This document shows positions 1-5,530 of a stretch of 7,086 bases of DNA, one piece after another. The position numbers were made by a program, and so were the translations under genes. Origin of the DNA: Alphaproteobacteria bacterium (GTDB lineage Bacteria > Pseudomonadota > Alphaproteobacteria > Micropepsales > Micropepsaceae); the NCBI GenBank assembly GCA_003131925.1, contig PKWC01000246.1:1-7086 (forward strand), in the 5' to 3' direction. Each line of letters starts with the position of its first letter. Within the stretch, counting starts at the first letter, position 1. The notes beneath the pieces were generated by a model. The model made no database searches and had not been told where the DNA came from. It saw nothing but the letters and a program-made list of their open reading frames with translations.

Positions 1-90
1 ATTTCGGGTGGGGGTCTGTGCGTTGCGCCGTTACCCCCACCCGAAAAACGTGAAGAACGTTTTTCGACCTCCCCACAAGGGAGAGGTTCA
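1..90. repeat. Compound palindromic intergenic repeat (three successive inverted repeats)
   Basis: This non-coding stretch lies downstream of the threonine ammonia-lyase gene. Positions 2-15 are a perfect 14-bp inverted match to 33-46 (TTTCGGGTGGGGG-type arms, 17-nt loop). Positions 42-51 pair perfectly with 57-66 (CGAAAAACGT arms, 5-nt loop). Positions 67-71 pair with 83-87 (ACCTC/GAGGT), with further C-G pairs inside. The first two hairpins share bases 42-46, so they exclude each other. CCCCCACCCG next to CCTCCCCACAAGGG-like sequence resembles dispersed palindromic repeats common in alphaproteobacterial intergenic DNA; that resemblance is from memory. No coding potential is supported. The remainder, 91-187, holds only the relic repeat and hairpin listed separately. 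Confidence 0.6.
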
Positions 91-140
91 AAGAAGCCGC
101 GGTCGAAATATCTACCGTAATCGGCGAGATGTGCAGATGA

Positions 141-166
141 CCTGGCGCTTTCGCGGGGATGACATG
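141..166 (-). repeat. Degenerate REP-like palindrome (TCATCCCCGCGAAAGCG type)
   Basis: Read on the minus strand, this segment contains TGTCATCCCCGCGAAAGCG, which forms a CGC-GAAA-GCG hairpin. It matches one half of a widespread repetitive extragenic palindrome whose other half normally continues GGGGA. Here the second arm has changed to CCAGG, so the outer stem is lost. It looks like a decayed copy. The identification rests on pattern memory, not on copies within this window. Confidence 0.35.
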
Positions 167-179
167 TTTAGTATGAACG

Positions 180-197
180 GAGCACGTCTACGTGCTC
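180..197 (-). terminator. Possible hairpin over the threonine ammonia-lyase stop codon
   Basis: The arms GAGCACGT (180-187) and ACGTGCTC (190-197) are perfect inverted repeats. In minus-strand RNA they form a 7-bp stem closed by a UAGA tetraloop that contains the UAG stop codon of the lyase gene. No U-run follows, so it is not a canonical intrinsic terminator. It may protect the 3' end or assist termination, or it may be incidental. Confidence 0.3.
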
Positions 198-1432
198 AAA
201 CCCGTCTTCACGGTGAAGCCCGCAGCTTCCAGGCCGCTGCGGATTTCGTCGGCGTGGCTGGCGTCGCGCGCCTCGATGACGAGGCCCAGATCGGCGGATT
301 TCGCCGGCATGTCCATCATCATGCGGTTGTGCGAGACTTCGAGAATATTGCCGCCCTTGTCGCTCACCAGCGTGGCGATCTTTGCCAGGAGCCCCGGCCG
401 GTCCTCGATCTCGATCACGAGGGAAAGTATGCGGCCCTCGCGCGCCAGCTCGCGCAGCACAACGTTGGAGAGCAGCCGCATGTCGATATTGCCGCCCGAG
501 AGCACGACGCCGATCTTCCGCCCCCGAAACAATTCCGGATTGCCCAGCACGGCCGCCAGCGATGCCGCGCCCGCGCCTTCGACAACGGTCTTTTCGATTT
601 CGAGGAGTCGTACGAGAGCGCTTTCGATTTCGTCCTCGCGCACGAGCAATACGTCCTTGACCAGCGCATCAACCACGCGTTTTGCAAACGGCCCCGGCCG
701 CTTCACCGCGATTCCTTCGGCAATCGTCTGCCCCGCGCACGGCAATTGCTCGCCCTTCACCGCGTCGTACATAGAAGGATAGAGCTTCGCCTCGACGCCG
801 TAGATCTCGATATCGGGCTTGAGCGCCTTTGCCGCCAGCGCGATGCCGGAAATGAGTCCGCCGCCTCCGATCGGCACGACGAGCGCGTCCAGGTCGGGCG
901 CGTCTTCGAGCAGCTCGAGGGAAACCGTGCCCTGGCCGGCGACGACGAGCGGATCGTCGTAAGGATGCACAAAGACGAGATGTTCGGCGTCGGCGATCTT
1001 CCGCGCCCGCTCAAAGGCCGCTTCGAGCGAGGCGCCGTCCAGCACGATTCGCGCGCCGAACGCCCTGGTGTGTTTCACCTTGTTGAACGGCGTGCCCTCC
1101 GGCATCACGATCGTGACCGGAATGCCGAGCCGGCCCGCATGATAGGCCACCGCCTGCGCGTGATTGCCGGCCGACATCGCGGCAATCCCGCGCTTTCGCT
1201 CCTCCGGTGTGAGAGAGAGAATCTTGTTGAGCGCGCCGCGTTCCTTGAACGAGGCGGTGAAATGCAGGTTTTCGAACTTCAGATGGATGTCGCAGCCGGC
1301 GAGCTGCGACAGCGTGCGCGAATGATGGCTCGGCGTGCGCATCACCGCGCCCTTGATGCGCTCCGCCGCGGCGCGCACATCGGCGAGCGTCACCTCTTCG
1401 AATGTCGGCGCGGCGTCGGGCGATTTGTCCAT
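188..1432 (-). CDS. ilvA: Threonine ammonia-lyase (threonine dehydratase) with C-terminal ACT domain
   Basis: This gene encodes a 414-residue fold-type II PLP enzyme that deaminates L-threonine to 2-oxobutanoate, the first committed step towards isoleucine. It acts in the cytoplasm. Visible motifs are the PLP-lysine loop SFKERGA (Lys63), SAGNHAQ (88-94), the phosphate-binding loop GGGGL (189-193) and LSGGN (311-315). An ACT-type regulatory domain fills about residues 335-411 (EIEDRPGLLAKI, then GGNILEVSHNR). A single short ACT domain and a length near 410 fit the ilvA/tdcB-like 'one C-terminal domain' group rather than the longer E. coli IlvA. An anabolic (isoleucine-inhibited) or catabolic role cannot be decided here. 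The start at 1432 (MDKSPD) was chosen because the open frame upstream runs through a tRNA gene. The ribosome site is weak (GGGA within GACGGGAAG just before ATG) and preceded by an A9 tract. The tRNA ends 50 nt upstream, with no separate promoter seen. Confidence 0.93.
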   Translation of the reverse strand: MDKSPDAAPTFEEVTLADVRAAAERIKGAVMRTPSHHSRTLSQLAGCDIHLKFENLHFTASFKERGALNKILSLTPEERKRGIAAMSAGNHAQAVAYHAGRLGIPVTIVMPEGTPFNKVKHTRAFGARIVLDGASLEAAFERARKIADAEHLVFVHPYDDPLVVAGQGTVSLELLEDAPDLDALVVPIGGGGLISGIALAAKALKPDIEIYGVEAKLYPSMYDAVKGEQLPCAGQTIAEGIAVKRPGPFAKRVVDALVKDVLLVREDEIESALVRLLEIEKTVVEGAGAASLAAVLGNPELFRGRKIGVVLSGGNIDMRLLSNVVLRELAREGRILSLVIEIEDRPGLLAKIATLVSDKGGNILEVSHNRMMMDMPAKSADLGLVIEARDASHADEIRSGLEAAGFTVKTGLST

Positions 1433-1482
1433 CTTCCCGTCTTTTCTTTTTTTTTCGAACGCGCGTATCTGTTTGTCCGGGC

Positions 1483-1557
1483 TGGTAGCAGCGGAGGGAT
1501 TTGAACCCCCGACCAAGGGATTATGATTCCCCTGCTCTACCACTGAGCTACGCTGCC
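1483..1557 (-). tRNA. tRNA with CAT anticodon, probably elongator tRNA-Met
   Basis: A complete 75-nt cloverleaf is visible on the minus strand. The acceptor arms are GGCAGCG/CGCTGCT with a G1-U72 wobble. The D-stem is GCTC/GAGC and the anticodon stem GGGGA/TCCCT encloses the loop ATCATAA. The variable loop is 5 nt, the T-stem is GGGGG/CCCTC with TTCAAAT in the loop, the discriminator is A and the CCA end is encoded. CAT could be initiator Met, elongator Met or lysidine-modified Ile2. The paired position 1 and ordinary stems argue against the initiator, which has an unpaired 1-72. A4-U69 and G5-C68 in the acceptor stem differ from the C-G pairs expected for TilS recognition, which favours elongator Met. 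The gene sits between mnmA and the lyase gene with its own promoter. Confidence 0.95.
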
Positions 1558-1571
1558 GGCCGGAGCGCGCG

Positions 1572-1600
1572 ATGTAAGGTTGGGCACGAAGGCGTGTCAA
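1572..1600 (-). promoter_or_regulatory. Sigma70-type promoter for the CAT tRNA
   Basis: On the minus strand a perfect -35 TTGACA (1600-1595) is separated by exactly 17 bp from TTACAT (1577-1572). Transcription would start near 1565, about 8 nt before the mature tRNA 5' end at 1557, which leaves a short leader for RNase P. The -35 lies 9 bp beyond the mnmA stop codon. The strength fits a stable-RNA promoter and may also drive the lyase gene. Confidence 0.8.
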
Positions 1601-1609
1601 GGAACGAAA

Positions 1610-2737
1610 TTACGCCGCCCGCGACAGAGGCTCGGCGCTGCTGATCCAGCCGCCGCCGAGGACGCGCGTGCCGTCGTAGAACACGCAGCCCTGGCCGGGT
1701 GCCACCGCGCTTTCGCCGCCGGAAAGCTCCACTTCCGCGCAACCGTCATCTTTCGCGAATACGCGCGCGGCAACCGGCTCGCGCGTGGAACGAACTTTCA
1801 CCGCGCAATCGACAGCATCAGCCATCGGAGCGAGCCAATTGACTTCCGTGAGGGCAATCTTGCGCACGCGCAGCGCGTCGCGCGGACCTAAGATCACGCG
1901 GGCGCTCGGCGCATCGAGGGCGACGACAAAGAGCGGCGTGGCTTCGCCGGAGATGCCAAGACCCTTGCGCTGTCCCACCGTGAAATGAATCACGCCGGAA
2001 TGGCGGCCGATCACGCGGCCGCTCATGTCCACAATATCGCCCGGCTGCGCTGCATCTGCCGCGAAGCGTTGCACCACCCGCGCATAGTCGCCATCGGGCA
2101 CGAAGCAGATGTCCTGGCTGTCCGGCTTGTCCGCAACCGCGAGATCGAGCCCGGCGGCAATGGCGCGCACTTCGCGCTTCTCCATGCCGCCTAGCGGAAA
2201 ACGCAGCACCTGCAACTGCTCGTTCGTGGTCCGGAACAAGAAATAGCTCTGGTCGCGTGCCGCATCGTGCGCCCGATGAAGCTCGGGACCGTTCGCGCCC
2301 TCGACGCGGCGCACATAATGTCCGGTCGCCAGCGCATCGGCGCCGAGTTCGCGCGTCATGTCGAGGAGATCGGCGAATTTGATCTTCTCGTTGCAGCGCA
2401 CGCAGGGAATGGGCGTAAGACCCTTCGCGTAGGAATTCGCGAAATCCGCGATCACGCGTTCGCGGAACCGTGCCTCGTAGTCGAGTACGTAATGCGGAAT
2501 GGCGAGCCGCTCCGCCACGCGCCGCGCATCGTGGATATCCTGTCCGGCGCAGCAGGCGCCCTTTTTCTTCGCCGCGGCGCCGTGATTGTAAAGCTGCAGC
2601 GTGACGCCGATTGCATCATAACCCTCGCGCTTCAAGAGACCCGCGACGACGGAGGAATCGACGCCGCCCGACATGGCGACGACAACGCGTGTGTCGCGCG
2701 GCTCTTTGGCGAAGCCAAGGCTGTTTCGTCCGTTCAT
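1610..2737 (-). CDS. mnmA: tRNA-specific 2-thiouridylase MnmA
   Basis: This 375-residue cytoplasmic enzyme puts the 2-thio group on wobble uridine 34 of tRNA-Lys, tRNA-Glu and tRNA-Gln, using ATP and persulfide sulfur. The N-terminal PP-loop SGGVDSS (residues 23-29) binds ATP. The two catalytic cysteines expected for the family are visible: Cys115 in PCVRCNEKIKF and Cys211 in SQDICFVPDGDY. LGADALATGHYVRR, the RDQSYFLF segment and HFTVGQRKGLGI (251-262) are further family signatures. The C-terminal beta-barrel ends in GGGWI. Length is normal. The ATG at 2737 is preceded by no Shine-Dalgarno-like sequence, only a promoter-like element 9-37 nt upstream, which suggests a leaderless mRNA. It is divergent from sciP. 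The downstream tRNA has its own promoter and is not a substrate of this enzyme, so the linkage is positional. Confidence 0.96.
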   Translation of the reverse strand: MNGRNSLGFAKEPRDTRVVVAMSGGVDSSVVAGLLKREGYDAIGVTLQLYNHGAAAKKKGACCAGQDIHDARRVAERLAIPHYVLDYEARFRERVIADFANSYAKGLTPIPCVRCNEKIKFADLLDMTRELGADALATGHYVRRVEGANGPELHRAHDAARDQSYFLFRTTNEQLQVLRFPLGGMEKREVRAIAAGLDLAVADKPDSQDICFVPDGDYARVVQRFAADAAQPGDIVDMSGRVIGRHSGVIHFTVGQRKGLGISGEATPLFVVALDAPSARVILGPRDALRVRKIALTEVNWLAPMADAVDCAVKVRSTREPVAARVFAKDDGCAEVELSGGESAVAPGQGCVFYDGTRVLGGGWISSAEPLSRAA

Positions 2738-2745
2738 GGCCGTGC

Positions 2746-2774
2746 GCTATAGGTCGGTCGCGCCGGGGTGGCAA
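2746..2774 (-). promoter_or_regulatory. Candidate mnmA promoter giving a leaderless transcript
   Basis: On the minus strand TTGCCA (2774-2769), a 17-bp spacer and TATAGC (2751-2746) form a good sigma70-like pair. The -10 ends only 8 nt before the mnmA ATG. The predicted start is therefore 0-2 nt upstream of the initiation codon, consistent with the missing ribosome-binding site. Confidence 0.55.
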
Positions 2775-2873
2775 GCGCAAGAGCTGCCCGACACGCAAGT
2801 GCTGCGCGTTGCACACATATTGTCGAAACCTGAATTGCTTATGTTTTCCTTTACCTTGGACCTTCGCGTTTTT

Positions 2874-2936
2874 TTAAAGGCGGCAGCGGTAGCCTGTCGT
2901 TAAAGGGGCGGCGCGTAGAGTGTCGTTCGCGCGAAC
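2874..2936 (+). promoter_or_regulatory. 26-bp imperfect tandem repeat plus 12-bp palindrome upstream of sciP (candidate operator)
   Basis: Two adjacent 26-bp units start at 2874 and 2900. Each reads TTAAAGG-N9-TAG-N2-TGTCG, with differences confined mostly to the middle. The second is followed at 2925-2936 by a perfect 12-bp palindrome, GTTCGCGCGAAC. The repeat ends 26 bp before the sciP start. TTAA resembles a CtrA half-site, and TGTCG resembles the start of the TGTCGCG motif I recall as reported for SciP. No convincing -35/-10 pair was found here, so this is called only as a possible regulatory region. TGTCG also occurs at 2821. Confidence 0.4.
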
Positions 2937-2951
2937 AGCGTCTGGAGCACT

Positions 2952-3233
2952 ATGAGTATGATCGAGGAGCGCAGGGGCCGGGCGAGTTACGTCATCGGCC
3001 CCGATGGAAGCCCGCTCACCATGGCCGATCTTCCGGCTCCGGGCACCAAGCGCTGGGTGATCCGAAGGAAGGCGGAAGTGGTGGCCGCGGTGCGCGGAGG
3101 CCTGTTGAGCCTCGACGAGGCCTGCCGCCGTTACACGCTGACGGTCGAGGAGTTTCTCGCCTGGCAGCGCGCCATCGACCGCTTCGGACTCGCTGGGCTC
3201 CGCGCAACGCGCGTCCAGCAATACCGCCACTGA
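2952..3233 (+). CDS. sciP: SciP-family (DUF1153) cell-cycle regulator
   Basis: This gene encodes a 93-residue protein with the diagnostic SciP core: YVIGPDGSPLT, DLPAPGTKRWV and then RRKAEVVAAVRGGLLSL. A helix-turn-helix-like three-helix region spans about residues 38-76, and the tail RFGLAGLRATRVQQY is typical. In Caulobacter, SciP accumulates in swarmer cells, binds CtrA and DNA, and blocks CtrA-dependent transcription. Length and sequence match the family throughout. A GGAG ribosome site (2944-2947) lies 4 nt before ATG 2952 and 10 nt before a second in-frame ATG at 2958, so either codon could initiate. The gene is divergent from mnmA and seems monocistronic, with 210 bp to the next plus-strand gene. 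The upstream tandem repeat may mediate CtrA control or autoregulation. That function is transferred from Caulobacter by homology. Confidence 0.93.
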   Translation: MSMIEERRGRASYVIGPDGSPLTMADLPAPGTKRWVIRRKAEVVAAVRGGLLSLDEACRRYTLTVEEFLAWQRAIDRFGLAGLRATRVQQYRH

Positions 3234-3277
3234 CACGCGCCCGACGGCACTGCGATCGCGTTCAGACAGGCCAATCC

Positions 3278-3293
3278 TTAAGCAAGAATTTAC
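3278..3293 (+). promoter_or_regulatory. Candidate CtrA box (TTAA-N7-TTTAC)
   Basis: TTAAGCAAGAATTTAC matches the Caulobacter CtrA consensus TTAA-N7-TTAAC at 8 of 9 defined positions. Another TTAA lies at 3308-3311. The site is 45 bp past the sciP stop and about 150 bp before the membrane-protein gene, in an intergenic stretch (3234-3443) with no other clear signal. No clear -10 was found at the expected distance, so the call rests on the motif and the presence of sciP. Confidence 0.35.
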
Positions 3294-3443
3294 GGAAGTC
3301 GCGCCAGTTAATGTACGAAGCGCGCGCCTCCGAGGGACGCTGCCGGATGTACTGTCGGGTCCCATCCTACGTGCCGAGCGAGGGTGGCTGCCGCGCGCTC
3401 GCCGTCTGGTGTATTGTCGCCGGGACGGTTCATAGGGGTTGGC

Positions 3444-3779
3444 ATGTCCATTTTCGTTGATCTTTGGCAATCGATCGGCACGGTTTTCGGCTCGTTCGAC
3501 CCCATCAGCTTCGCCATCATGGCGCTCGTTTCGGTCGGTGCGGGTTTCATGATGACCGGCATGGGGTCCATCGTGACCGCGACGTTTGGGGCGCTGATCA
3601 TCTTTGCCCTGGCTAATTTCGCGCGCGCCGCCCTGACGGCAAAAGACGCGCAGGGCATCGCCCGTTCTGACTGGCACGATTTCCTGGCGATGCCAATGCA
3701 CACGCTCGCCGTCTACGCGCTCGTGTTCGGCGTGTTCATCGCGATCATCTACGGACTGCGCTCTCTCGCGCGGCGGTAG
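3444..3779 (+). CDS. Small inner-membrane protein of unknown function (three predicted helices)
   Basis: I do not recognise this 111-residue protein. Three hydrophobic segments are visible: residues about 21-40 (ISFAIMALVSVGAGFMMTGM), 42-62, and 86-105 before a basic end (GLRSLARR). A polar loop of about 24 residues between helices 2 and 3 contains ARSDWHDF. The basic tail suggests a cytoplasmic C-terminus, but topology is not settled. The start at 3444 follows AGGGG (3434-3438) with 5-nt spacing; an upstream in-frame GTG at 3384 would add an uncharged, proline-rich lead without a better ribosome site. It lies 210 bp downstream of sciP on the same strand and converges on the metalloprotease gene. 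GC-rich third positions and coherent helices support a real gene, although the opposite strand is also open here. Confidence 0.75.
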   Translation: MSIFVDLWQSIGTVFGSFDPISFAIMALVSVGAGFMMTGMGSIVTATFGALIIFALANFARAALTAKDAQGIARSDWHDFLAMPMHTLAVYALVFGVFIAIIYGLRSLARR

Positions 3780-3796
3780 CGCCCGAAATCAAGCCG

Positions 3797-3946
3797 GTGT
3801 GACACAGAAAGAATTCAGCGCAGAGGACGCAGAGGATTCGCAGTGGACGCAGGGGATTTTTGCGCGCTTCGCGCGCCATGTTCCCGCGTCCCCTGCGCTG
3901 CCTCTGCGTCCTCTGCGCTATAGAGGCGCCGGTCTAGGAGTCACAC
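3797..3946. repeat. Long palindromic repeat built from CGCAGNGGA 9-mers (MITE/REP-like)
   Basis: This element lies between the convergent membrane-protein and metalloprotease genes. Arms 3817-3835 and 3901-3919 are perfect 19-bp inverted repeats (AGCGCAGAGGACGCAGAGG). The symmetry continues inward with few mismatches to about 3853/3883, then a nested hairpin GCGCGC-TTC-GCGCGC occupies 3862-3876. The left arm consists of four 9-mers (CGCAGAGGA twice, CGCAGTGGA, CGCAGGGGA) with a 2-nt break, and the right arm mirrors this. Outer GTGTGAC (3797-3803) and GTCACAC (3940-3946) form further inverted ends. An 8-bp direct repeat AAGCCGGT flanks the whole at 3791-3798 and 3953-3960. Similar CGCAGAGGACGCAGAGG repeats occur in many bacteria, from memory. 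It encodes no protein and could act as a bidirectional transcription barrier, but it has no U-run. Confidence 0.75.
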
Positions 3947-3976
3947 GGTCAAAAGCCGGTACTGAGGACCGCGTTG

Positions 3977-5530
3977 CTATCCCTTTCCCGCCGCCTTTTC
4001 GCATTCCGATTTGAGCTCGCGGATGTCATAGCCGTTGCATTGCGGAAGGAGCTTGGCGGCTTCCGCGTCCTGGCCGGCGGCGTGCAGGATTGCGATGCGC
4101 TTGGGCAGAAGCACGGGTGAATTGTCGAGTCTGATGACCGCTTCGTTCATTAGCGCTTCGGCGCGCGCATAATCGTTGCGGGCCATGTAGACATCGAGCA
4201 GGCGCGAATAAATCTCCCAGGACGGTTCAGGACCCTTGACGGCTTTTTCCAAGGCAAGTTCCGAAAGCTGCGGCTTGCCTGCCGTGCCGTAGAATTCCGA
4301 GGCCACGAATTCGGTGTAGGCGTGATCGTGGGTCGGCGCGGCGGTCGAGCGCAGCACGGCTGCCTGTGCTCTTGCCGGCGTCGACGAGCCGGCATCGGCG
4401 ACGTAGCCCGCGGCATCCTCGGCGGAACTGTAGTGGGAAAGCAGCGCCGTCAGCCGGGGCTTGAGCGGCGAATTGCTCACGGGACTCCAGGGGAGCGGCT
4501 TCGGATTGACGGGAAGAAAGTCGCGGTACTCCCGGAACTCGTAGGCGCTCAACAACTCTTCGCGCTCCGTCGCGGGATGGTGCGAGGCCGCCTCGTCGGA
4601 CATGGAATCGACGGCGGAATCGAACACCGTGAAGGCGAAATCGGTCATGTCGCCGTTCTTCGCCATGCTGCTGACGCTGAATCCATTGTCGGCCAGCTTG
4701 CTGAGGCCGCCGAGCAGCGTGCTGCCCATCGAAGAGACGGAATTGCCGCCTCCGCCGCTTGAGGCCTCCGCGGCTTTGGCCTGCTGGGCCGCGCGCGCGG
4801 CTTCGGCTTCCTGGCGGGCGAGCTTGTCCATGACGGAGAGCGCCGCTTCGGAATCATAGCCTGCCCTGACCATCAGATCGAAGCCGAGCGAGTCCGCCTG
4901 GTCTTCCTGCGAACGCGTCATCTGCGGTGCAAGCACATTGGCGCTGAGCTTGTAGAGGTGCTGCATCACGTCGAAGCCGCGCGCGACTTTCGAGGCATTC
5001 GCGGCGCCGATTGCAAAGCTCGCATGTTGCGCCACGTCGTCGACAGCCGCGGCGTTGACCACGGCGTAATATTGCGACCGCGCCAGCCAGTCCGAATCAT
5101 GGTGCCGGTAGATGGCGTGCGAAATCTCGTGTCCCAGCACGAAAGCAAGCTCGTCCTCGTTCTCGAGCTGCTCCAGAAGGCCGATGGTGACGATGACGGT
5201 GCCGTCGGGCGTGCACAGAGCGGTGAATTCGGGCGCGGCAAGGATGTGCACGTCAGGCTGGAACGATGCGGGCAATGGCACGCCCGCCAGATCGCGCATC
5301 AGCACGCTTCTGACGTAGTCGTGCAGCTCGGGAGACGGCACGAAGCCCTGCGCGCGGGCGCGCATGATGCCGAGCGCGCGGGTGCGCGTCTGCAAAAGGT
5401 CGCTGTAATCCGAAGCGGGCGACAAGTCCTGGATCGATTTGCCCCGGCCGGGATATCCGCTGGCGGACGCGTGAAATGGGAGCGCGAGAATTGCGCCCGC
5501 CGCGAGCGCGATGAAAGTATGCCTGCGCAT
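3977..5530 (-). CDS. Secreted M48-family zinc metalloprotease with repeat-like C-terminal region (BepA-like)
   Basis: This gene encodes a 517-residue exported protein. The N-terminus (MRRHTFIALAAGAILALPFH, then ASAS) is a Sec signal with probable cleavage after ASA. The M48 catalytic domain shows HEISH (134-138: zinc ligands His134 and His138, catalytic Glu135), the downstream SQEDQADSLG segment with third ligand Glu209, and HHPATERE near 317-324, a loop conserved in the family. Residues about 238-300 form an Ala-rich and then Ser/Gly-rich stretch. The C-terminal part from about 385 looks helical and TPR-like, as in the outer-membrane assembly protease BepA, though full equivalence is not shown. 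It probably acts in the periplasm on envelope proteins. AGGAGG (5537-5542) lies 6 nt before this ATG and 3 nt before an adjacent ATG at 5533; the upstream stop overlaps as TGATG. It is the last gene of the operon. Confidence 0.88.
   Translation of the reverse strand: MRRHTFIALAAGAILALPFHASASGYPGRGKSIQDLSPASDYSDLLQTRTRALGIMRARAQGFVPSPELHDYVRSVLMRDLAGVPLPASFQPDVHILAAPEFTALCTPDGTVIVTIGLLEQLENEDELAFVLGHEISHAIYRHHDSDWLARSQYYAVVNAAAVDDVAQHASFAIGAANASKVARGFDVMQHLYKLSANVLAPQMTRSQEDQADSLGFDLMVRAGYDSEAALSVMDKLARQEAEAARAAQQAKAAEASSGGGGNSVSSMGSTLLGGLSKLADNGFSVSSMAKNGDMTDFAFTVFDSAVDSMSDEAASHHPATEREELLSAYEFREYRDFLPVNPKPLPWSPVSNSPLKPRLTALLSHYSSAEDAAGYVADAGSSTPARAQAAVLRSTAAPTHDHAYTEFVASEFYGTAGKPQLSELALEKAVKGPEPSWEIYSRLLDVYMARNDYARAEALMNEAVIRLDNSPVLLPKRIAILHAAGQDAEAAKLLPQCNGYDIRELKSECEKAAGKG

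Noticed and set aside
8..1504. Long plus-strand open frame of 498 codons opposite the lyase gene
   Set aside because: It is rich in Arg, His and Asp with no recognisable domain, and it lies antisense to a clear PLP enzyme. This is typical of a shadow frame in GC-rich DNA.
1483..1557. Functional link between mnmA and the adjacent tRNA
   Set aside because: MnmA modifies U34 of Lys, Glu and Gln tRNAs. This tRNA has C34, so it is not a substrate, and it has its own promoter.
1433..1600. N-terminal extension of the threonine ammonia-lyase frame to 1600
   Set aside because: The extra residues (QRSSVVEQGNHNPLVG and so on) are the translation of the tRNA gene, a well-known false extension. MDKSPD at 1432 is the sensible start.
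3384..3443. Earlier GTG start for the membrane protein
   Set aside because: It has no better ribosome site. The ATG at 3444 has AGGGG at 5-nt spacing and begins immediately before the helices.
2874..3701. Minus-strand frame of 275 codons opposite sciP and the membrane-protein gene
   Set aside because: It has Arg/His-rich composition and no domain, and it overlaps a strongly conserved SciP gene on the other strand.
3817..3919. CRISPR array
   Set aside because: The repeats are 9-mers arranged as a palindrome without unique spacers of regular length, and no cas gene is present.
3799..4014. Plus-strand frame of 71 codons over the palindromic repeat
   Set aside because: It consists mostly of translated repeat sequence and runs into the 3' end of the opposing metalloprotease gene.
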